Shown here in pieces: positions 1 to 5,045 of a DNA stretch of 5,045 nt (position 1 is the first letter of the stretch; every line of letters begins with the position of its first letter). Origin of the DNA: Pirellulaceae bacterium (lineage in GTDB: Bacteria > Planctomycetota > Planctomycetia > Pirellulales > Pirellulaceae); contig JADLDX010000927.1 in NCBI GenBank assembly GCA_020846515.1, positions 1-5,045 on the forward strand, given 5' to 3'. Both the position numbers and the translations under genes were made by a program. The notes under the pieces were generated by a model. It was not told the origin of the DNA, did no database searches, and was given only the letters and a program-made list of their open reading frames with translations.

Positions 1-62
1 TATCTTCCGTGTGGCGGCGTTGGCTGGATGCTCTCCACCAGTTGAAACATCGATTGCAGTAA
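1..62 (+). other. Possible C-terminal tail of an upstream gene (unresolved)
   Basis: All three forward frames are open from the left edge and close quickly: frame 1 at TGA 43-45, frame 3 at TAA 60-62, frame 2 at TGA 68-70. Frame 3 reads as a basic, amphipathic-looking tail (VWRRWLDALHQLKHRLQ) that would fit a protein C-terminus. Frame 2 (IFRVAALAGCSPPVET...) is also possible. GC content falls from about 53 % in 1-60 to about 40 % in 61-156, which fits a gene ending near position 60. With 20 codons or fewer visible, neither the frame nor the product can be decided, and the stretch may be non-coding. Confidence 0.25.
45..57 (+). repeat. Direct repeat AAACATCGATTGC, copy 1
   Basis: This is an exact 13-bp match to 111-123, offset by 66 bp, and it contains the palindrome ATCGAT. 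It lies 99 bp upstream of the kinase start codon. The match ends exactly at both borders (flanks G/A here, T/T in copy 2). Two copies in one short leader suggest a paired regulator site, but nothing shows which protein would bind. Confidence 0.5.
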
Positions 63-66
63 ATAC

Positions 67-78
67 TTGATGCATCAA
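67..78. promoter_or_regulatory. 12-bp perfect palindrome TTGATGCATCAA, candidate operator
   Basis: The sequence equals its own reverse complement over all 12 bases, and the flanking bases (C and C) break the symmetry. It lies in the AT-rich leader about 80 bp upstream of the kinase start, between the two copies of the 13-bp direct repeat. Size and symmetry fit a site for a dimeric helix-turn-helix regulator. That role is inferred from position and symmetry alone. It overlaps TGA 68-70, where forward frame 2 closes. Confidence 0.35.
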
Positions 79-84
79 CTATTT

Positions 85-113
85 GGAACACGTCATCTTC
101 AAAGCATCGTAAA
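85..113 (+). promoter_or_regulatory. Weak candidate ECF-sigma-type promoter upstream of the kinase
   Basis: GGAACA at 85-90 resembles the -35 element (GGAAC) used by many ECF sigma factors. It is followed after 16 bases by TCGTAAA at 107-113, which resembles an ECF -10 element (CGT or TC-rich core). A start site just downstream would give a leader of roughly 35-40 nt before the ATG at 157. The downstream direct-repeat copy would overlap the initiation region. No convincing sigma-70 pair is visible: TTGAAA at 42-47 has no good -10 partner at 16-18 bp spacing. The match is short and could be chance. Confidence 0.2.
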
Positions 114-123
114 CATCGATTGC
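111..123 (+). repeat. Direct repeat AAACATCGATTGC, copy 2
   Basis: This is the second exact copy of the 13-bp element at 45-57, ending 33 bp before the kinase start codon. It lies in the stretch where the transcript start or 5' leader would be expected. The two copies flank the palindrome at 67-78 on either side, at unequal distances (centres about 21 and 45 bp away). Confidence 0.5.
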
Positions 124-156
124 TGACCGCATCACATGGAATGATTTGCTTACACG

Positions 157-3100
157 ATGGCTGAATCTGATGGCTCCAAGCATGATGTTGCCGCGTCTGA
201 CCAACCGGATCTGCCACTCGATAGCATGTTGACTCAGATCGCCGCTTACGATGAGCGGTTGCGTCAAAATGTCGATGCCCCAGAGATGGATCGCGCTGTC
301 GAAGCACTTGATCCTCAATTGACTAAGGCCATACGCGCTCTGCGCGATGTGCTGGTAACGCCCTCACCAACCGACGGTGTGTTGGAGCCAGGTGTGGAAC
401 GCCTGGCGGTTGCGCCGATCATGCCCGAGCGATTTCAAATGGTAGCTGAGATTGGCAGTGGTGCTTTTGGCATCGTCTACCAGGTCTACGACTTGTGGTT
501 GAAGCGCGACGTGGCCATCAAGTTTCTACGTCCAGAACTGTTGAGCAATGCTGCCTTGCGACAACGGTTCTTGCGTGAATCACGAGCCGCGGCGCGTCTG
601 AGTCACCCATACATTGTTCGCGTGCTGGAGGTATCCGAATCGGCCGACGCCACCTGGCAATTGTGCGAGTTGGTCTCAGGCGCATCTTTGACCCAACATC
701 TGCGCCAAACTCGAATCAGTGTGACGCTGGCAGCGCGGCTGGTGCGAGATTTAGCGGACGCGCTGGCCCATGCGCATGAGAATAATGTCTTGCATCGCGA
801 CATCAAGCCAGACAATATTCTCATCGATCGACAGCCCGGTGAACCGCTAGACAGCGCACACATTCGTTTGACCGATTTTGGATTGGCGCGGTTAACGGAT
901 CTGGATGCAACACAAATCAGTTGTTTTGGCATGTTGGTCGGTACACCTCGCTACATGGCTCCCGAGCAATTGACGGGCAAGATCGATGACCATGGCCCTG
1001 GTACAGATATTTACGCAATCGGCATCGTGTTGTACGAATTGCTCTCGGGTCAAAATCCATTTGCGAGCATGAGTAGCGTTCAAGAACGCATCACCAATAT
1101 CAATGTGCCACTGCCATCGGTACGCAAACTGTGCGTTGACGCGCCGAAAGACTTGGTCACGATTTGCGATAAGTGCTTGGAGACTAAACCGCAGGATCGA
1201 TTTGCATCGGCAGCAGACTTGCGCGATGACCTCGATCGTTTTTTGCGGGGCGATCCCACGCTCGCACGCCCACTGCCAATACATGAACAGATTTGGCGCT
1301 GGTCGGTACGTCATCAAGCAAGCGCCGCCGTGGCAGCCATCTTGATTCTGACCACGTGCCTGGTGTTAGTACTTACCTTGCGAAACAACTCCATCTATCG
1401 CAAGCAGAATCTCCAATTGTCCGCAGCCAATTCGCAATTGACTTTTGAAGAGCAGCGGGCCAGAGAACTGGCCCAACTGACTGAAGAATTGCGGCGGAAA
1501 GCGGTGGCGGAACAGACGCAATTTGAAGAGCTGGCTTGGCAAAAAGGGATTCGCGAAGCCTACTCTGCCTGGCATCAGAAGAACTACGCAGAATCGCGAC
1601 AATTGCTCGATATGCTAGTGAAGTTGCACCCGGAGGCTGAGTCGCGAGTCGAATGGCGATTGCTGCGAGAGGATATTGCCAAACAAGTCAAACCGTTGTT
1701 GGATCTGGATGTAAGCATTGATGAGGTGCGCGCCATTCCCAATAGTACGCATGTTGCAGCGGCTGCTGCAAATGGGAATGTCTATTTGATTGACGTTCCC
1801 AGTGGGCAACTGGTAGATACCATTCAGACCGGCGTGAAGTCGCTACATGCGTTGGCCATTAGCCGCGATGGCCGCTGGTTGGCAACCGGGGGTAGTGCTG
1901 ATATTTTTTCCGGTCGCTCGTTTCCAAGAATTTATGACTTGACGACCCGCCAGCTGGTAAAGAAGTTACCTGGCATGGTTACGACGGTTGAGTCGTTGGA
2001 GTTTTCCCATGATGCACAATGGATCGCCTGTGGTTCGCGTTACCGCGATGTGAAACTGCTCAATATTGAAACGGGCGAAAGCGTATCGTTGCCAGCCAGC
2101 CGCCGCAATACATGGATGTCTGCCTCGCCGGACGGGAAGAAAATTGCTGTGCAGGCTACCGAGACATCGCTGTGGGTGGCTGACTTCCAGCCGCCCTTCA
2201 CCGGATATGAGGTCCCTTTCCACTCACGGTTGGTTACCTCTACCTGGACGCCGGACAGCGCGAGCATGTGGGTGGCCGCTCACTTCGCTGACGGTTCCGA
2301 CATTTTTGCGGCTGACAATCCAGCTAAGGTGTTGCAAGCGGCCGCCACGCGCAACTCGCAGGAATACACTTCGCTGGCTATGCGAGGAGATCTGTTGGCC
2401 GGTAGTCTGGCCAATGGTTCCATCGCGATCTGGAACGACACGTCCTCAAGCGACAGCCCACCTCTCCTTTGGCAATTGGCGGTTGATCCTATCACATCAG
2501 TGACCATACAAGATCAGTGGTTGATAGCAGCCTCCTACACGGGCGAATTGATTGGTGTCCGGTTGGCTCCGCCGCCACCGTCATCGAAACCTACTTTCGA
2601 ATACCGAACGTTTCAGTTTAGTAGCAGCGCTTCCTGGTCGAACTCCGGTCAATATGCACTGATCGGCCGCCCAGATGGCTCGGTTCAGAAAGTGGAACTG
2701 CCGCCAAAGTCGCCAGCGCCCCGCGCTCGTATCTTCACTTTGCCCAAACCTTCTGTAGCCACGGACGAAACTGTTGGCGAACGAGCCAGCGAACAAGTCA
2801 ATCACAAACTCGAGCACAATGTTGATGACAGTTCAAACCAGCCAGTCTCTATCGCGCAAGGTGCAGGCAGGGTTGTCGCTTTGGCCATATCCCCGGACAA
2901 TCGCAAGTGGGCACGCGCGCATGAAGAGCGTGGGCTGGTCGTTACTTGCCTTGAAGATGACCATTCATCGCCCATCGAGTTCTTTTATCCACAAACCGAT
3001 AACGTCAGTGCGATAGCCTTCTCCCCTGATTCCTCCAAACTAGCTTGGACCGGAAACTCGAGCGAATTGTTTTTGGCTGCTATCGATTCAGATGGCTTAA

Positions 3101-3615
3101 ACGTCAAGAAGTATCCTTTGAGCGGCAGGGGTGCCTGCTTGGCCTGGTCAGCCCAAGGTGACTTATTGGCCGTTGGCGCCGCAAAGATTGTCAGTGAGTT
3201 GCGTTTAGACATCGACGAACTATCCAAACTGGCTGATCACGGCTCTGAACCTAGTTGCTTGGTCTATACCCAAGCGGGCAAAATTTATTCAGGTCATCGC
3301 GACGGCACTATTCGATTGCTCGATCGACAATTGGGGCAATTAGAGGTTCATCGCGTGCACAATGTTGAGGTCCGAAACATAATGCTGATCGATAACGCCC
3401 GCATTGGTATGAGCATGGACCTAGAGGCATGTTTGGGCGTATGGTTCGCTGACCAGGGAGATCGTATCGGTCTGATTGAGAACGATTTGCATTTGACCTC
3501 TGGTGACAACGAAATGCCCCCTGCCCTGTGGATCAACGCTCAGTCCGAACTGCGAGTGCTGTACAACGACCTGCGCGGCGATGTGCTTGTCGATAGTTGG
3601 AAATTAGCTCGATAA
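157..3615 (+). CDS. Transmembrane Hanks-type Ser/Thr protein kinase with C-terminal WD40-like propellers
   Basis: This 1152-residue protein should phosphorylate Ser/Thr residues on itself or partners. Residues 1-92 are an acidic, helical N-terminal region of unknown role. The kinase domain spans about 93-367 and looks active: glycine loop GSGAFGIV 100-107, ATP lysine K122 (VAIK), alpha-C glutamate E141, HRDIKPDN 213-220 with catalytic D215, DFG 240-242, APE 268-270, D284 and R348. The activation segment carries candidate phosphosites T252, S255 and T263. A membrane helix at about 388-408 follows basic residues (WRWSVRHQ), so the kinase should be cytoplasmic and the rest extracytoplasmic. A coiled coil (about 409-465) and a linker (469-510) lead to about 14 degenerate WD40-like blades in two blocks, about 516-848 and 905-1152, split by a proline-rich then charged linker. 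The start is well supported: it is the first start codon after the in-frame TGA at 142-144. No Shine-Dalgarno sequence is evident. The architecture is typical of planctomycetes; ligand and substrate are unknown. Confidence 0.95.
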   Translation: MAESDGSKHDVAASDQPDLPLDSMLTQIAAYDERLRQNVDAPEMDRAVEALDPQLTKAIRALRDVLVTPSPTDGVLEPGVERLAVAPIMPERFQMVAEIGSGAFGIVYQVYDLWLKRDVAIKFLRPELLSNAALRQRFLRESRAAARLSHPYIVRVLEVSESADATWQLCELVSGASLTQHLRQTRISVTLAARLVRDLADALAHAHENNVLHRDIKPDNILIDRQPGEPLDSAHIRLTDFGLARLTDLDATQISCFGMLVGTPRYMAPEQLTGKIDDHGPGTDIYAIGIVLYELLSGQNPFASMSSVQERITNINVPLPSVRKLCVDAPKDLVTICDKCLETKPQDRFASAADLRDDLDRFLRGDPTLARPLPIHEQIWRWSVRHQASAAVAAILILTTCLVLVLTLRNNSIYRKQNLQLSAANSQLTFEEQRARELAQLTEELRRKAVAEQTQFEELAWQKGIREAYSAWHQKNYAESRQLLDMLVKLHPEAESRVEWRLLREDIAKQVKPLLDLDVSIDEVRAIPNSTHVAAAAANGNVYLIDVPSGQLVDTIQTGVKSLHALAISRDGRWLATGGSADIFSGRSFPRIYDLTTRQLVKKLPGMVTTVESLEFSHDAQWIACGSRYRDVKLLNIETGESVSLPASRRNTWMSASPDGKKIAVQATETSLWVADFQPPFTGYEVPFHSRLVTSTWTPDSASMWVAAHFADGSDIFAADNPAKVLQAAATRNSQEYTSLAMRGDLLAGSLANGSIAIWNDTSSSDSPPLLWQLAVDPITSVTIQDQWLIAASYTGELIGVRLAPPPPSSKPTFEYRTFQFSSSASWSNSGQYALIGRPDGSVQKVELPPKSPAPRARIFTLPKPSVATDETVGERASEQVNHKLEHNVDDSSNQPVSIAQGAGRVVALAISPDNRKWARAHEERGLVVTCLEDDHSSPIEFFYPQTDNVSAIAFSPDSSKLAWTGNSSELFLAAIDSDGLNVKKYPLSGRGACLAWSAQGDLLAVGAAKIVSELRLDIDELSKLADHGSEPSCLVYTQAGKIYSGHRDGTIRLLDRQLGQLEVHRVHNVEVRNIMLIDNARIGMSMDLEACLGVWFADQGDRIGLIENDLHLTSGDNEMPPALWINAQSELRVLYNDLRGDVLVDSWKLAR

Positions 3616-3625
3616 GGTACTGCAT

Positions 3626-3637
3626 CACGTCGACGTG
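3626..3637. repeat. 12-bp perfect palindrome CACGTCGACGTG in the convergent gap
   Basis: It is a perfect self-complementary dodecamer starting 11 bp after the kinase stop codon. As RNA it could form only a short stem (CACG/CGTG with a TCGA loop) on either strand. No T-run follows in either direction, so it does not qualify as a classic intrinsic terminator. One base separates it from a second inverted repeat. Confidence 0.4.
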
Positions 3638-3638
3638 T

Positions 3639-3651
3639 CTGGACTGTCCAG
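3639..3651. repeat. 13-bp inverted repeat CTGGAC-T-GTCCAG in the convergent gap
   Basis: This is a perfect 6+1+6 inverted repeat next to the palindrome at 3626-3637, in the 61-bp gap between the two convergent stop codons. As RNA it could fold into a 5-bp stem with a 3-nt loop on either strand, which suits a site shared by two facing genes. The lack of a T-tract and the short stem make a terminator role uncertain. A protein-binding site or transcript-end structure is an alternative. Confidence 0.4.
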
Positions 3652-3676
3652 CTGACTCCATCGCAGGGCTCGCCTT

Positions 3677-5045
3677 TCAACGACGATGAAACGTTTCGCT
3701 CAGCAGTCGCCAAAGCCGAGTGGCCATGGGTAGTGGTCTGGCTTGGATGGATACCAGGCCACTTGAAAAAGGAATCGGTGTTCGAGCAACTGAATCGAAG
3801 CGGATTCGGGCCACGTACAGCGGCTCCACCGACTCAAAACGCGATGGACCTACGGGCCGAGTTGGAATACTTCCACTCTGGGCAAGCTGGATCGGTATGT
3901 CGCGCTGCGCGGAGGCTGCCACTTCAACAATCTCACCGCGAAAGGTATCAGCTGGAAGCGCTGGTAGTCGACAGTTGGCCGACTGCCCAACTTGAATCCA
4001 CTCGACCTGCGATTGAGTCAGGTAGACCAACCCTTCCAACGCAGCGTCGGTCGCAGCTATTTGACACAGGTGCTGCCCGGGTAACAGAAAACAACCAAGG
4101 TTGGCTCTTTCCAAGGGAGTGCCACTCCAGAACTCCATCTCATCAAACGCGCGTTCTACAGAGACGTCCGTTCCAGTCACCGGTTCTATGGGCTGATCGG
4201 ACCACGTCTTGGAATGCAGACGCGATGGTCGACTAGCAGGCGCAATCACTCGACCAGCCACGGGTGCTCGAATCTCTAAATTCGCTGCGCTGGCCAACAA
4301 GCGTTGCAGTTCGCTTTCTAGCCCCTGAATGGCCTGTTTGGTCGAGCCGATCTGAGCGCCGATGATGGGTTCATTACCGCGTTTGGCTTCCAAGCCCTCT
4401 AGATGAGTTCGTTGCCTGGCCAGTTCGCCCTGTTTTGCAGCAATCGCTAACTCATCCATGGGCGAAGACAGTTGAGCCAGCCGCTGGCCCTGGCTAACAA
4501 CTACACCCTCGGCGACACAGCTCTGCAACTGACCACCCGCCACAATCACCACCGGGTGCATTTCAAGTGGTCGCACCAGCACGGGAGCTTGCACATGGCA
4601 AGGCAATGGCCAGGCTATGAATCCGGCCAATAGACACAAGACGATCACCAACGTCATGCCCACGCGGCCCGCGCGCAGGCGGCGCAATCGATGCCTGTCA
4701 CCCAACAACGCCACCAATCGGCGCAACGGTGGCCTGACGAACGCAGATGCCAAGATGAGTGTGACCAGTGCGGCTCCTAAGACTTCCAAGCGAACGACCC
4801 TCAGGGTGCTGTATACCACGACGACTACCAACACGGTCACGATCCACTGGTAAAAAATGGAAGCGAGTGCATAGACCATCAACCATCGATCACGGTCGTA
4901 AGGACTATCCTGATGTTGGCTCGCGCCCGGTCGAAAATAGAGCTGCTCAATGCCCATCGATAACTCAGCGCGCGATCGGTCCCACAGATTAACCCGATCA
5001 AGCAAGTCAGCCAGCACGAAATAGCCATCGTAGCGCCACAGCGGA
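3677..5045 (-). CDS. M50 peptidase-HlyD fusion membrane protein, C-terminal part (5' end beyond window)
   Basis: The reading frame stays open to the right edge, giving 455 visible residues counted from the first whole codon at 5044. The visible part opens with PLWRYDGYFVLADLLDRVNL, which matches the RxDGYxxLxDLL motif of M50 (site-2-protease-like) peptidases. Its Asp (D6 here) is expected to be the third zinc ligand; the HExxH helix would lie off the window. A GTG at 5015-5017 is inside this motif and is not the start. Membrane helices lie at about 54-79, 86-103 and 128-146. An HlyD-type adaptor follows: first lipoyl half about 159-194 (EGVVVSQGQRLAQL), helical hairpin about 197-254, second half about 255-271 (LEIRAPVAGRVIAP), a loop insertion about 272-317, and a beta-barrel strand region about 336-379. 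The lysine modified in true lipoyl domains is absent, as usual in HlyD. Relatives are annotated as putative peptide zinc metalloprotease or HlyD-family proteins and often accompany export or envelope systems. Substrate unknown. It converges on the kinase gene, stop to stop, 61 bp apart. Confidence 0.88.
   Translation of the reverse strand, partial: PLWRYDGYFVLADLLDRVNLWDRSRAELSMGIEQLYFRPGASQHQDSPYDRDRWLMVYALASIFYQWIVTVLVVVVVYSTLRVVRLEVLGAALVTLILASAFVRPPLRRLVALLGDRHRLRRLRAGRVGMTLVIVLCLLAGFIAWPLPCHVQAPVLVRPLEMHPVVIVAGGQLQSCVAEGVVVSQGQRLAQLSSPMDELAIAAKQGELARQRTHLEGLEAKRGNEPIIGAQIGSTKQAIQGLESELQRLLASAANLEIRAPVAGRVIAPASRPSRLHSKTWSDQPIEPVTGTDVSVERAFDEMEFWSGTPLERANLGCFLLPGQHLCQIAATDAALEGLVYLTQSQVEWIQVGQSANCRLPALPADTFRGEIVEVAASAQRDIPIQLAQSGSIPTRPVGPSRFESVEPLYVARIRFDSVARTPIPFSSGLVSIQARPLPMATRLWRLLSETFHRR

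Noticed and set aside
42..69. Sigma-70 promoter with TTGAAA at 42-47 as -35
   Set aside because: At 16-18 bp spacing the possible -10 hexamers (TACTTG, ACTTGA, CTTGAT) match TATAAT poorly.
136..144. Alternative ATG at 136 as the kinase start
   Set aside because: It is in the same frame but is followed by only one codon and then TGA at 142-144, so it cannot begin the kinase.
892..1317. 141-codon open frame antisense to the kinase domain
   Set aside because: It overlaps conserved kinase motifs (APE, D284, R348) on the other strand and has no recognisable domain, so it is a shadow.
2066..2503. 145-codon open frame on the + strand inside the kinase gene in another frame
   Set aside because: It lies wholly within well-formed WD40-like blades of the main frame. 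Its translation is Arg/Pro/Cys-rich and lacks any domain pattern.
3616..3676. Classic intrinsic (Rho-independent) terminator between the genes
   Set aside because: The inverted repeats give only 4-6 bp stems and no run of T follows on either strand, so I list them as repeats instead.
3733..4236. 167-codon open frame on the + strand, antisense to the M50-HlyD gene, with a shorter overlapping one at 3720-3995
   Set aside because: The translation shows no recognisable domain and has the Arg/Pro/Ser-rich composition typical of an antisense shadow. The opposite strand encodes a coherent adaptor domain across the whole span.
1..5045. CRISPR array, tRNA or rRNA gene, insertion sequence, toxin-antitoxin or defence cassette
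   Set aside because: There is no regularly spaced repeat series, no recognisable RNA gene signature, no transposase motifs or terminal inverted repeats, and both genes fit housekeeping-type signalling or envelope families.

Overview
The window holds two convergent protein-coding genes and looks like ordinary chromosome of a planctomycete, probably in or near the Pirellulaceae. The reasons are the architecture of the first gene (Hanks-type Ser/Thr kinase, then one membrane helix, a coiled coil and a long WD40-like tail), its kinase subfamily wording (GTPRYMAPEQ followed by GPGTDIYAIG), the second gene's fusion of an M50-type protease end to an HlyD-type adaptor, and moderate GC content. The lineage is an inference from style, not from a marker gene.

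Layout. Positions 1-156 are an AT-richer leader (about 40 % GC in 61-156 by direct count, against about 53 % in 1-60). It may include the last codons of an upstream gene, and it carries a 13-bp exact direct repeat, a 12-bp perfect palindrome and a weak ECF-like promoter candidate. Positions 157-3615 (+) encode a complete 1152-residue membrane-anchored Ser/Thr protein kinase with all catalytic residues and a C-terminal region of about fourteen degenerate WD40-like blades, probably two propellers. Positions 3616-3676 are a 61-bp convergent gap with two adjacent inverted repeats and no U-tract. Positions 3677-5045 (-) encode the C-terminal 455 residues of a protein that runs off the right edge. 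It begins, as far as seen, at the RYDGYF motif of the peptidase M50 (site-2-protease-like) family, continues through three membrane helices and ends in an HlyD-type periplasmic adaptor domain.

How the genes may work together. The kinase is built as a transmembrane protein with a cytoplasmic catalytic domain and an extracytoplasmic propeller region. The second gene resembles the 'putative peptide zinc metalloprotease' (YydH-like) group, which in other bacteria sits with peptide or protein export and envelope systems. The two genes face each other, so they are not an operon. A functional link is only a neighbourhood guess. I see no CRISPR array, RNA gene, insertion sequence or defence cassette. 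The parts most worth a second look are the repeat and palindrome cluster upstream of the kinase, the paired inverted repeats between the genes, and the fused protease-adaptor protein cut by the window edge.
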